11,328 nucleotides of DNA from UBA11858 sp964589145 (GCA_964589145.1 CAZPSL010000081.1:1-11328); one strand, 5' to 3'; numbered from the stretch's first letter, positions 1-6,765 are shown. The notes: generated by a model not told the origin, from the sequence alone. Numbers and translations: made by a program.

Positions 1-60
1 TCTGCCCTTCCCCCGGCGGGGCGGGGCGGGGTGTTCGGTGCCTGTCCTGTTCGCCAAATG

Positions 61-93
61 AAGACTGGCAGTCCTGGCAGGACTGCCAGTCTT
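61..93. repeat. Perfect 15-bp inverted repeat with 3-nt loop
   Basis: Arms AAGACTGGCAGTCCT (61-75) and AGGACTGCCAGTCTT (79-93) are exact reverse complements around the loop GGC. No T-run follows on either strand, so it does not look like a standard intrinsic terminator. It may be a dispersed palindromic (REP-like) element, or a transcription boundary for a gene left of the window. The rest of 1-160 is GC-rich sequence with G-runs near the left end, and I see no gene in it. Confidence 0.8.
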
Positions 94-160
94 GTGTGCG
101 GGGCGAGGGAAACACATAGGAATTTCTACAACATTTGCCTGCGCTCTATCGGTAAATCGG

Positions 161-189
161 TTGAATCTCGCCCCCATCCGTGCTAAAAT
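161..189 (+). promoter_or_regulatory. Putative sigma-70-type promoter giving a leaderless transcript
   Basis: A -35-like TTGAAT (161-166) and a -10-like TAAAAT (184-189) are separated by 17 bp. The -10 is preceded by TG one base upstream (181-182), as in extended -10 promoters. The ATG of the next gene (196) begins 7 nt after the -10 box, where transcription would be expected to start. There is no Shine-Dalgarno sequence before that ATG. Together these suggest a leaderless mRNA for the MoaD-like/AOR operon. This is a motif reading only. Confidence 0.55.
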
Positions 190-195
190 CAGCGC

Positions 196-435
196 ATGAG
201 AATCAGCCTCCGCCTGATTGCAACCTACCGCGACCTGCTGCCCCCGGAAGCGCGGCACAGCACCGTGGAAGTGGAACTGCCCCCCGGCAGCACCGCGGCG
301 GACGCGCTGACCCGCTTCAATGTGCCCCTTGGCCCCGAAACCGTGATCCTGCTCAACGGCCTGACCGTTGCCCCGGATGCGCTGCTCAGCAACGGTGACG
401 AAATCGCGGCTTTTTCGGCGGTGGCAGGCGGATAG
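196..435 (+). CDS. MoaD/ThiS-family sulfur carrier protein
   Basis: A 79-residue ubiquitin-like (beta-grasp) protein ending in the Gly-Gly that MoaD/ThiS proteins need for adenylation and thiocarboxylation. Family-like features are an N-terminal beta strand (MRISLRLIATYRDL), a central VILLNG segment, and the run GDEIAAFSAVAGG at residues 67-79. MoaD supplies sulfur for the dithiolene of molybdopterin. The adjacent tungsten enzyme needs a (bis)pterin cofactor, so a role in making that cofactor is plausible. A specialised carrier dedicated to AOR or another thiolation is possible. The gene sits 33 bp upstream of the AOR gene on the same strand and is probably cotranscribed. The start at 196 has no ribosome binding site but lies exactly where a leaderless transcript would begin. 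Family is confident; exact partner is inferred. Confidence 0.85.
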   Translation: MRISLRLIATYRDLLPPEARHSTVEVELPPGSTAADALTRFNVPLGPETVILLNGLTVAPDALLSNGDEIAAFSAVAGG

Positions 436-468
436 ATTGCACAAAACTTTTACACAAGGAGACCCCAA

Positions 469-2289
469 ATGTACGGATGGCATGGCAAAATCCTGCGCGT
501 GAACCTGACAACCGGCAAAATCACCACCGAGGAGGTGGACCCCAAACTCGCCCGCGACTACATCGGCGGGCGCGGCTGGGCAATCCGCTACCTGTACGAC
601 GAAGTAGACCCGCAGGTGGACCCCTTTTCCCCGGAGAACAAACTGATTTTCGCCACCGGGCCGCTCACCGCGACCACCGCCCCCACGGGCAACCGTTACA
701 TGGTGATTACCAAATCCCCGCTGACCGGCGCGCTGGCACACTCCAACTCCGGGGGCGATTTCCCCACCTGGATGAAGCGCACCGGCTTCGATATGTTCAT
801 CTTCGAGGGGGCGGCAGCGGAGCCGGTCTACCTTTGGGTCAACGAGGATCACGCCGAACTGCGCCCGGCAGGTCACATCTGGGGCAAGGAAGTCCCTGAA
901 ACCACGGAAATTATGCTCTCGGAGACCGATCCCAGGGCCAAAGTCGCCTGCATCGGCCCTGCGGGGGAAAACCGCGTTTTGATGTCCGCCATTATGAACG
1001 ACAAGCACCGCGCCGCCGCCCGCTCCGGGGTGGGGGCGGTGATGGGCAGCAAGAAACTCAAGGGCGTGGTCGTTCAGGGCAAGAAAAATCCCGCCTTTTA
1101 CGACGACAAGGCGATGCGCGACCTGAGTTTGCGCCTGAACAAACAGGTGGGCGCAGATATGAAGGCAGGCTCGTCCTTGCGGGAGTACGGCACGGCTTAC
1201 GTCCCGCAAATCACCAACGCCATGGGCATCCTGCCCACCCGCAACTTCCAGACCGGCGTGTTCGAAGGCGTGGATAACATTGACGGCGTAGCCCTCAAGG
1301 AGCAGTACCTGATCAAACCCAAGCCCTGCTACCGCTGCCCGATCGCCTGCGGGCGGGATACCGAGGTGCCCACCGGCAAATACGCGGGCAAGGGCGAAGG
1401 CCCCGAATACGAAACCATCTCCTCGCTCGGTTCGGCCTGCGGAATAGACAACCTGGCCGCGCTGCTCAAGGCCAATTATCGCTGTAACGAACTGGGGCTG
1501 GATACCATCTCCACCGGGCTGACCATCGCCGCCGGGATGGAACTTTACGAGCGCGAAATCATTGACGATTCCATCACCGGCGGCCCGCTGCGCTTCGGCG
1601 ACCCGGACGTGGTCATCGAAATGGTGGAGAAAATCGCCTACCGTCAGGGCTTCGGCCACCAGTTGGCGGAGGGCAGTTACCGCCTGGCGCACCACTACGA
1701 ACATCCTGAAGTCTCGATTACCGCCCGCAAGCAGGAGTTCCCCGGCTACGACCCGCGCGGCTCGCAGGGCATGGGGCTGCTGTACGCCACATCCAACAAG
1801 GGGGCTTCTCACATGGAAGGCGATGTGGCCTATGAGGAGGTCTTTGGGGTGCCGGTCAAGGCCGACCCGCTGACCACCGAGGGCAAGGGCGAACTGGTTG
1901 CCCGCTTCCAGGATGCCTTTGCGCTGATTGATTCCGCCGGGTTATGCGTGTTCTTCTCGGTGCGCTATGTGTTCACCAATGAGTTGATGATCTGGCCGGT
2001 GCTGTTCTCCGAGGTGGTAAACCTGACCACGGGCGCGAACTACACGCCGGAGGAGATCATGCAGGCCGCCGAGCGGGTGTACAACCTGGAGCGGATGTTC
2101 ATCCTCAAAGCCGGTTCCACGGAGGATACGCTCCCGCCGCGCATGTTGAACGAACCGCTGCCCGAAGGCCCTGCCAAAGGCCGCGTGGTTGATCTCGACA
2201 AGATGCTCCCCGAATACTATGCGGTCCGCGGCTGGGATGAGAACGGCTACCCCACCCCGGAGAAACTGGCAGAATTGGGGCTGGCATAA
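469..2289 (+). CDS. Tungsten-containing aldehyde:ferredoxin oxidoreductase (AOR family)
   Basis: A 606-residue protein of normal AOR length. The family oxidises aldehydes to carboxylates, or the reverse, with ferredoxin, using a tungsto-bispterin and one 4Fe-4S cluster. The Cys ligand set is complete: C287, C290 and C294 (CYRCPIAC) plus C493 (DSAGLC). From memory of Pyrococcus furiosus AOR (Cys288/291/295/494), spacing is nearly identical. E313 (GPEYET) and H448 (GASHMEGD) fall at the positions of its proposed catalytic Glu313 and His448. The N-terminus MYGWHGKILRVNLTTGKI is the usual family start, and the ATG has a strong Shine-Dalgarno AAGGAG (456-461) with a 7-nt spacer. It follows the MoaD-like gene by 33 bp. 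No separate ferredoxin or electron-transfer subunit is visible. Substrate cannot be read from sequence, and a related WOR/GOR-type activity is possible. Confidence 0.95.
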   Translation: MYGWHGKILRVNLTTGKITTEEVDPKLARDYIGGRGWAIRYLYDEVDPQVDPFSPENKLIFATGPLTATTAPTGNRYMVITKSPLTGALAHSNSGGDFPTWMKRTGFDMFIFEGAAAEPVYLWVNEDHAELRPAGHIWGKEVPETTEIMLSETDPRAKVACIGPAGENRVLMSAIMNDKHRAAARSGVGAVMGSKKLKGVVVQGKKNPAFYDDKAMRDLSLRLNKQVGADMKAGSSLREYGTAYVPQITNAMGILPTRNFQTGVFEGVDNIDGVALKEQYLIKPKPCYRCPIACGRDTEVPTGKYAGKGEGPEYETISSLGSACGIDNLAALLKANYRCNELGLDTISTGLTIAAGMELYEREIIDDSITGGPLRFGDPDVVIEMVEKIAYRQGFGHQLAEGSYRLAHHYEHPEVSITARKQEFPGYDPRGSQGMGLLYATSNKGASHMEGDVAYEEVFGVPVKADPLTTEGKGELVARFQDAFALIDSAGLCVFFSVRYVFTNELMIWPVLFSEVVNLTTGANYTPEEIMQAAERVYNLERMFILKAGSTEDTLPPRMLNEPLPEGPAKGRVVDLDKMLPEYYAVRGWDENGYPTPEKLAELGLA

Positions 2290-2376
2290 CCCATCAAGGG
2301 GTGCAGGCAAAAGATGTAGAAATTGAGCAAAATTCAGCATTGCATTGTCGAGTGTACCCCCACCCCCAGCCCATCC

Positions 2377-2445
2377 CCCGCCCTCACCCCTGCCCCCTCT
2401 CCCTTTGGGAGAGGGGAACCAAAGCGGAAATTTTGGGGAGGGGTG
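2377..2445. repeat. Dispersed hairpin element, copy 1
   Basis: A perfect 10-bp stem, CCCCTCTCCC (2394-2403) with GGGAGAGGGG (2407-2416), closes on a TTT loop. It is followed by CCAAAGCGGAAATT (2419-2432) and then a G-rich tail. The order C-rich lead, hairpin, CCAAARCGGAAATT core, G-rich tail recurs in copy 2, so this is a defined element rather than chance low complexity. C-rich start and G-rich end are themselves roughly complementary, which would extend the structure. Confidence 0.75.
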
Positions 2446-2454
2446 TAGTTGTCA

Positions 2455-2479
2455 GGTGTGTGTGCGCCGCACACACACC
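2455..2479. repeat. Perfect 11-bp hairpin
   Basis: GGTGTGTGTGC (2455-2465) pairs exactly with GCACACACACC (2469-2479) around GCC. The arms are alternating purine-pyrimidine. No T-run follows on either strand, so terminator function for AOR or recN is not supported beyond its position in a convergent gap. Confidence 0.7.
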
Positions 2480-2593
2480 GAAAAGCCCAGTCCCCCCTTC
2501 CCTGGGGAGTGCGAAGCCTGCCCGAAAAACCACCGTGCAGCAAATCATATCTGTTTTGAGGGTACGTGCAACTGCCATAGAGGGACGGTGTTT

Positions 2594-2655
2594 CCCCCAC
2601 CCCGGCCCCCTCTCCCTGTAGGAGAGTGGCGCCAAAACGGAAATTCCGTGAGGGG
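2594..2655. repeat. Dispersed hairpin element, copy 2
   Basis: A diverged second copy: CTCTCC (2610-2615) pairs with GGAGAG (2621-2626), and the core CCAAAACGGAAATT (2632-2645) matches copy 1 at 13 of 14 positions. Its G-rich tail ends just before the recN stop codon. Both copies have the same orientation. Confidence 0.7.
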
Positions 2656-2661
2656 GAATAC

Positions 2662-4386
2662 TCACCCCGCTTTTTCCTGGGCAGATTGCAAAATCTCCTG
2701 GGCGGATTTCAAAGTTCCCAGGCTGACCGCGCCGAGCATCTGCGCCAGTTCACGGATGCGTGCATCTCCCTCGACTTCCGTGACGGTTGTGGTGGTTCGC
2801 CCGCCTTCGATTTGTTTCTGCACCTGGAAGTGCCGCCCGGCAAAGGCAGCCAGTTGCGGCAGGTGGGTGATGCACAGCACCTGGTGCCGGCGCGCCAGTT
2901 CGCGAAGTTTTTGCCCCACCACCGCCCCGACGCGCCCGCCAATGCCCTGGTCAATCTCGTCAAAGACCAGCGTTGGCACGCGGTCGGCTTTGGCGAGCAC
3001 GTTTTTGAGCGCCAGCATCAGGCGGGCGGTTTCGCCGCCGGAGGCGATTTTCACCAGGGGCTTGAACCCCTCTCCGGGGTTGGTCTCCACCAGAAACTCA
3101 ACCCGCTCGATTCCCTCGGCATCGAAGGCGACCCGTTCCCCGTCGGGCAGCGGGACCCCCTGCGGGTCTGCCTGCCGCCGAAAATCCACGCGGAACCGCG
3201 CCCCGGACATGCGCAAATCTTCCAGTTCGCCCTCAATGGAGCGGGAGAGTTCTTCTGCTGCGGTTTGCCGCCGCTCCGAGAGCGACAGGGCGCGCTGCGC
3301 CAGTTGGGCGAGCAGTTTACCCTCCCGCGCCTGAAGTTCGGCGATGCGCTCCTCGGCGTGGGTGATGCCCTCCAGGTCGGCGCGGGCCTTTTCGGCCGCG
3401 GCGAGCACCGCCTCGATGCTGCCGCCGTACTTGCGCTTGAGTGAACCGATCAGGTCAAGCCGCTCTTCGACTTCTTCCAGGCGGCTGGGGTCAAATTCCA
3501 CACTTTCAAGGTAATCGCGCAGCGTGCGGCTGAGGTCGGCGGTCTCTTCAAAGAGGGCGGTCGCCCGCTCGCGGAGTTTCTCCTGCTCCGTGTCAATGCG
3601 GGCCAGGCTGTTGAGCGCGTCCAGCGCGCCGCCGAGCAGGTCGGTGGCGGCGGGGCTTTCGGGGTTGCCCTCATCGAGGAACTGCAAGGCCTGCTGGGCG
3701 AGCCGCGCCAGCCCTTCGGCGTTGGTCAGGCGGGTGCGCTCGGAGCGCAGGTCGTCCTCCTCGCCGGGGCGCAAACTTGCGGCTTCGATCTCCTCCGCCT
3801 GAAAGCGCAGCAGGTCGGCGCGTTGGGCAGCATCCTGCTCGGATTGGTGCAGGGTTTCCAGTTCGCGGCGGGTTTCCAGCAGGGAGCGGTAGGTCCCGCG
3901 GTAGGCGGCGAGCAAGTCGCCGCTGTCGGCGTAACTGTCCAGCAGGCGGATGTGCTGGCGTACCCGCAGCAGTGAGAGGTGCTGCGACTGTCCGTGAATG
4001 TCCACCAGATATTCGCCAAGGGCGCGCAGCAAACTGACGGGCACGCTGCGCCCGTTCACCCGCGCCACGCTGCGCCCGTTCTGGCGCAGGTCGCGCCCCA
4101 GGGTGAGGTAATCGGGGTCGTCGAGCAGGTCTTCGGCTTCGAGCAGGGCACTCACCGGGCCGCGCACCGCCTCCGGGATGCGGAAATCGGCCTCAATGCC
4201 AGCCCGCTCCGCCCCGCTGCGGATCAGCGAGGTATCCGCCCGCGCCCCCAGCACGGTTTCCAGGGCGTCAATGATGATGGATTTTCCCGCGCCGGTCTCT
4301 CCGGTGAACACTGTCAGCCCGGAATCGAACTGGAGTTCCAGACGGTCAATGATGGCGAAGTTGGTGATGCGCAGTTCGGTGAGCAT
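2662..4386 (-). CDS. recN: DNA repair protein RecN
   Basis: A 574-residue SMC-like ATPase of normal RecN length, acting in recombinational repair of double-strand breaks. The N-terminus MLTELRITNFAIIDRLELQF is typical and is followed by Walker A GETGAGKS (residues 29-36). The middle (about 150-380) is rich in Glu, Arg, Leu and Ala in coiled-coil style. The C-terminal part has the ABC signature ASGGETARL (about 448-456), Walker B TLVFDEID (about 472-479) and the switch histidine in ITHLPQ (about 506-511). All ATPase motifs are intact. It begins 22 bp after the zinc-finger membrane protein gene and is the last gene of the minus-strand block. No strong Shine-Dalgarno precedes the ATG, so it may depend on upstream translation. 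Confidence 0.97.
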   Translation of the reverse strand: MLTELRITNFAIIDRLELQFDSGLTVFTGETGAGKSIIIDALETVLGARADTSLIRSGAERAGIEADFRIPEAVRGPVSALLEAEDLLDDPDYLTLGRDLRQNGRSVARVNGRSVPVSLLRALGEYLVDIHGQSQHLSLLRVRQHIRLLDSYADSGDLLAAYRGTYRSLLETRRELETLHQSEQDAAQRADLLRFQAEEIEAASLRPGEEDDLRSERTRLTNAEGLARLAQQALQFLDEGNPESPAATDLLGGALDALNSLARIDTEQEKLRERATALFEETADLSRTLRDYLESVEFDPSRLEEVEERLDLIGSLKRKYGGSIEAVLAAAEKARADLEGITHAEERIAELQAREGKLLAQLAQRALSLSERRQTAAEELSRSIEGELEDLRMSGARFRVDFRRQADPQGVPLPDGERVAFDAEGIERVEFLVETNPGEGFKPLVKIASGGETARLMLALKNVLAKADRVPTLVFDEIDQGIGGRVGAVVGQKLRELARRHQVLCITHLPQLAAFAGRHFQVQKQIEGGRTTTTVTEVEGDARIRELAQMLGAVSLGTLKSAQEILQSAQEKAG

Positions 4387-4408
4387 GGTGAGTCAGGGCG
4401 GGAGCCTT

Positions 4409-4933
4409 TTAGCGGCGAAACAAGATCCCGCGCAGGCGGTAGTAGGTGGTCGAGGTTACTGCCACGGTGTAGATGCCGTACCACAGGATGCCGAACAGGT
4501 CTATGTAGAGAAACTGGTTGAGCAAGCCGGGCAGGCTGCCGAGCAGGGCACCGACGGCGGCGGTGAGAAACAGGTTTTTGGCCCGGCGGCGGCGGATGAC
4601 AAAACGGACCGCCTCGGCGACGACTGTTCCGGCAACGGGTGCCAGCAGGAGAATGAAGAAACCCAGGCGCGGCAAAATCAGCCCGCCAAGGTACGACAAA
4701 ATCAGGGCGGTAAAAAATGCCAGGGGGTAATCAATGCGCTTGGCGTTTTCAAAGGATTTTTGCTGGCCGCGAATGCACTCCTGGCAGCGGTAGCCGGTTT
4801 CGGTACGCACGGCGCACTTGCTGCAAATTGGCTTGTTACAGCGGTTGCAACGTAGCATGGTTTCCACGCCGGGGTGGTTTGCGCAGTACAGCGGCTCGAT
4901 TTGGAGCGGGGTGTCAGTGGGGGTGTCGGTCAC
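4409..4933 (-). CDS. B-box-type zinc-finger integral membrane protein, function unknown
   Basis: A 174-residue protein. Residues 17-53 hold an ordered Cys/His set: C17-x2-H20, C29-x2-C32, C37-x2-C40 and C50-x2-C53, resembling B-box zinc fingers and enough to bind two zinc ions. The rest is hydrophobic, with about four candidate membrane segments (about 69-87, 91-110, 121-138, 142-162) and a basic RRRR cluster at 114-117 suggesting a cytoplasmic loop. The start codon is GTG, overlapping the nadK stop by 4 bp (GTGA), a classic sign of translational coupling. Similar short zinc-finger plus membrane proteins are known as uncharacterised bacterial proteins. The position between nadK and recN does not reveal a role. 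Confidence 0.85.
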   Translation of the reverse strand: MTDTPTDTPLQIEPLYCANHPGVETMLRCNRCNKPICSKCAVRTETGYRCQECIRGQQKSFENAKRIDYPLAFFTALILSYLGGLILPRLGFFILLLAPVAGTVVAEAVRFVIRRRRAKNLFLTAAVGALLGSLPGLLNQFLYIDLFGILWYGIYTVAVTSTTYYRLRGILFRR

Positions 4934-5814
4934 GGAGTCTTTCCTGTCAGCGGGCTGTTGTACATGTAGGGGGTCAGGTTGCGGTAAAAATAACCGGGGT
5001 CCTGGATGCGCACGAATTTTACCGTATGATGGCCGGAACGAACATGGACTTGATCGCCCTCCTCCAGGGAGGTAGGGGCGTGCCCGTCGTGGCTGATGAT
5101 GGCCTGGTAAGCGCTGCGGACGGTGATGGTGACGGAAGCCCCCTCGGAGAGCACGATTGCCCGATCAATGGAGAGATGAGGGGCGACCGGCACCAGCAGG
5201 ATGTTCCGCAACTCCGGGGGCAGAATCGGCCCCCCGGCGGCCAGCGCGTACGCGGTAGACCCGGTAGGAGTGGCGGCAATCAGCCCGTCGGCGACGTAGG
5301 TACTCAAAAAACGCCCGTCTACCTGCGCATCCAGATGAACCGGGCGTACCACCGCCCCGCGCCCGATGAAGACCTCGTTCAGCACGTCCCACTTGCCGAT
5401 GGTCTCCCCGTTGCGGGTTTGCTCGGCGGTCAGCATCATGCGGTGTTCAACCCAGCCCCCGCCGTTCAGCAGTTTTTCCAGCGATTCCCGCCACTCCTCG
5501 CGCTGGATAGCGGTCAGAAAGCCGAATTTTCCCAGGTTGATGCCCAAAATGGGGACATCGTGCGGGGCGCAGAGATGCCCGGCGCGCAGCATGGTGCCGT
5601 CTCCGCCGAGGGCAATCAGCAAGTCGGTCTGGCGGCGGGTGATTTTGTCACGCAGGGCCGGTTCGCCGAAGGCGGCGGTATCTACCTGGAAGCCGCGCGA
5701 GCGCAAAAAAGCCGCGATTTCATCCGCCGCGGCGAAGGCCTGCGGCAGTTGAGGATGCGCCGCAATGGTGATGCGCCGGAAGGAGGGCGGGGAGGCGGCG
5801 GAGGGAGGTTTCAT
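4930..5814 (-). CDS. nadK: NAD kinase
   Basis: A 294-residue ATP-NAD kinase that phosphorylates NAD to NADP in the cytoplasm. Diagnostic motifs are GGDGTML (residues 70-76, catalytic Asp71), GINLGKFGFLT (91-101), LNEV with the family's NE pair (about 145-148), and DGLIAATPTGSTAYAL followed by AGGP (about 176-195). The length is normal. The first 13 residues are a Pro/Ser/Ala-rich tail before the usual first strand (ITIAAHP), encoded by G/C-rich repeat-like DNA; no later Met could serve as start before the kinase motif. nadK next to recN is a common bacterial arrangement. Here the B-box membrane protein gene lies between them. The gene starts 19 bp after the Cas4-like C-terminal gene. Confidence 0.96.
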   Translation of the reverse strand: MKPPSAASPPSFRRITIAAHPQLPQAFAAADEIAAFLRSRGFQVDTAAFGEPALRDKITRRQTDLLIALGGDGTMLRAGHLCAPHDVPILGINLGKFGFLTAIQREEWRESLEKLLNGGGWVEHRMMLTAEQTRNGETIGKWDVLNEVFIGRGAVVRPVHLDAQVDGRFLSTYVADGLIAATPTGSTAYALAAGGPILPPELRNILLVPVAPHLSIDRAIVLSEGASVTITVRSAYQAIISHDGHAPTSLEEGDQVHVRSGHHTVKFVRIQDPGYFYRNLTPYMYNSPLTGKTP

Positions 5815-5833
5815 TGCGGGTACGCGGGTTGGT

Positions 5834-6358
5834 TCACTTCGCTTCTACCAGGCTTTGTTTGCACTCCTTGCGGTATCCGCAGGCGGCGCAGCGGCGCGGG
5901 TCTTCGTGGGAGCGGTTGACCACCGTGCGCCGCTCCTGGTAGCGGATGTCAGCAATCAATTCCAGCAGGGCATCTTCCAATTTTGGGGTGTAATCCACGC
6001 GAAAGGTACGTTTCGGGTAGTGCAGGATGCCATACTGCGGGCGGATGCCGGTTTCGCGCTCGACGAGGTAGCAGTATGCCGCCAGTTGGAAGATATGCGA
6101 ATCGTAGGGGGAGGCCATCACCCGCGAGGATTTGACTTCCACAGGGATGATCTGCTTCCCCTTTTTTACCAGATAGTCCGGCTTGCCGGTCAGCCCCAGG
6201 ATGGGGTCGTAGAGCGGTTTCTCGACCGGCTGCCAATCGCCGGTATCCGCATAGATGATCCGTCCGCCGGGCAGCCCCGCGGTTTTCTGCTTGCGGGCGG
6301 AGAGCCAAAACAGCAGCAAAGCGGTGATGACGGCAAGGATGGCGATAATCGGGAGCAT
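5834..6358 (-). CDS. Cas4-like PD-(D/E)XK Fe-S nuclease, C-terminal catalytic half, membrane-anchored
   Basis: A 174-residue protein. Residues 1-20 form one hydrophobic segment followed by basic ARKQK, as in a signal anchor. The soluble part carries the core of a Cas4/RecB-type nuclease: D61 (GKPDYL), E74-x-K76 (PVEVKSS) and Q91-x3-Y95 (QLAAY). A C-terminal CxxC-x5-C (C157, C160, C166) matches three of the four 4Fe-4S ligands of Cas4. The first Cys and the metal-binding His expected upstream are missing here but present in the next gene upstream (6526-6765). Cas4 proteins are 5'-3' DNA exonucleases, several linked to CRISPR adaptation; no array, cas1 or cas2 is visible. No Shine-Dalgarno is seen, as the ATG lies 12 nt from a heptamer array. 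The reading frame stays open upstream without a stop through the array into the upstream gene. Confidence 0.85.
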   Translation of the reverse strand: MLPIIAILAVITALLLFWLSARKQKTAGLPGGRIIYADTGDWQPVEKPLYDPILGLTGKPDYLVKKGKQIIPVEVKSSRVMASPYDSHIFQLAAYCYLVERETGIRPQYGILHYPKRTFRVDYTPKLEDALLELIADIRYQERRTVVNRSHEDPRRCAACGYRKECKQSLVEAK

Positions 6359-6370
6359 GGGGAGGGCGGG

Positions 6371-6433
6371 GAGGCGGGAGGCGGGAGTTGGGAGTCGAGA
6401 GTCGGGAGTTGGGAGTCGGGAGTGGAGGGTGGG
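6371..6433. repeat. Heptanucleotide tandem array (9 units, GAGNNGG)
   Basis: Nine units at exact 7-bp spacing, starting at 6371, 6378, 6385, 6392, 6399, 6406, 6413, 6420 and 6427. The first eight are variants of GAGTCGG on the + strand (for example gaggcgg, gagttgg, gagtcgg), and the last is gggtggg. It sits directly upstream of the start of the Cas4-like C-terminal gene. The same unit type makes up the array inside prmC (11180-11298). Confidence 0.9.
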
Positions 6434-6480
6434 GAAGTTGCAGGCAGGGAAATGGGGAAACAGGGCATTAACACCCTGCT

Positions 6481-6508
6481 GATACCCGATACCTGATACC
6501 CGATCCCT
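6481..6508. repeat. Heptanucleotide tandem array (4 units, GATACCY)
   Basis: Four 7-bp units: gataccc (6481), gatacct (6488), gataccc (6495) and the diverged gatccct (6502). It lies just after the stop of the Cas4-like N-terminal gene. The unit sequence differs from the neighbouring GAGNNGG array but the period is the same. Confidence 0.8.
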
Positions 6509-6525
6509 GTTTACCTTCCACCAAC

Positions 6526-6765
6526 TTACATCAACACCAGGTTGGTGATATACGCGGTCAAAATCACCAGTGCAATCAGCAGCAAGATGTAACCCAGCGT
6601 GCGCAGCAGTCCGCTGATAAAGACGGCGCGCCCATGCCTGCGGTGGAGTTCGCGCCCTTCGGCCAGCAACTCGGTGTTAATGGAGACAGTTCCCTTGCGC
6701 TGGTACCACCAGGCGCGATTGCAGAACAAAAAGGTGCTGATTTCGGAAGCGCGGATGGGTTTCAT
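6526..6765 (-). CDS. Cas4-like nuclease, N-terminal half with C-terminal membrane segment
   Basis: A 79-residue protein that alone looks hypothetical but matches the beginning of Cas4 proteins. The run RASEISTFLFCNRAWWY (residues 5-21) holds the first Fe-S cysteine, C15, in a CxR context. EGRELH (36-41) supplies the conserved metal-binding His, H41. Residues about 51-78 are a hydrophobic membrane segment, after which the gene stops. The remaining nuclease motifs are in the next gene (5834-6358), which begins with its own membrane segment. Thus the pair contains every Cas4 signature once and in the right order, with a membrane hairpin's worth of sequence at the break. I chose ATG 6765 because the protein then starts just before the conserved motif; an ATG at 6810 would add 15 residues read from repeat DNA. 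No Shine-Dalgarno is visible. It could be half of a heteromeric nuclease or a remnant of a broken gene. Confidence 0.75.
   Translation of the reverse strand: MKPIRASEISTFLFCNRAWWYQRKGTVSINTELLAEGRELHRRHGRAVFISGLLRTLGYILLLIALVILTAYITNLVLM

Larger units (their letters stand above)
2290..2661. other. Repeat-rich gap between converging genes
   Basis: About 370 bp lie between the AOR stop and the recN stop, which face each other. I see no convincing gene. Short ORFs here are low-complexity reads of C/G-rich repeats. The gap holds two diverged copies of one hairpin element (2377-2445 and 2594-2655), a separate 11-bp hairpin (2455-2479), and a non-repetitive middle stretch (about 2480-2590). No stem followed by a T-run was found for either gene. 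Confidence 0.75.

Noticed and set aside
2455..2479. Intrinsic terminator for AOR or recN
   Set aside because: The stem is strong but no T-run follows on either strand.
2345..3444. Long + strand ORFs opposite the 3' end of recN
   Set aside because: They mirror a gene with complete RecN motifs on the other strand. Their protein sequences are Ser/Arg/Pro-rich with no family resemblance, as expected for antisense frames in GC-rich DNA.
6190..6474. Minus-strand ORF of 94 residues reading through the heptamer array
   Set aside because: It is Pro/Ser-rich repeat translation continuing in the wrong frame of the Cas4-like gene, with no domain.
4717..6496. + strand ORFs of 400 and 243 residues opposite nadK and the Cas4-like gene
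   Set aside because: Both are antisense to genes with clear catalytic motifs, lack recognisable domains, and end in repeat-derived sequence.
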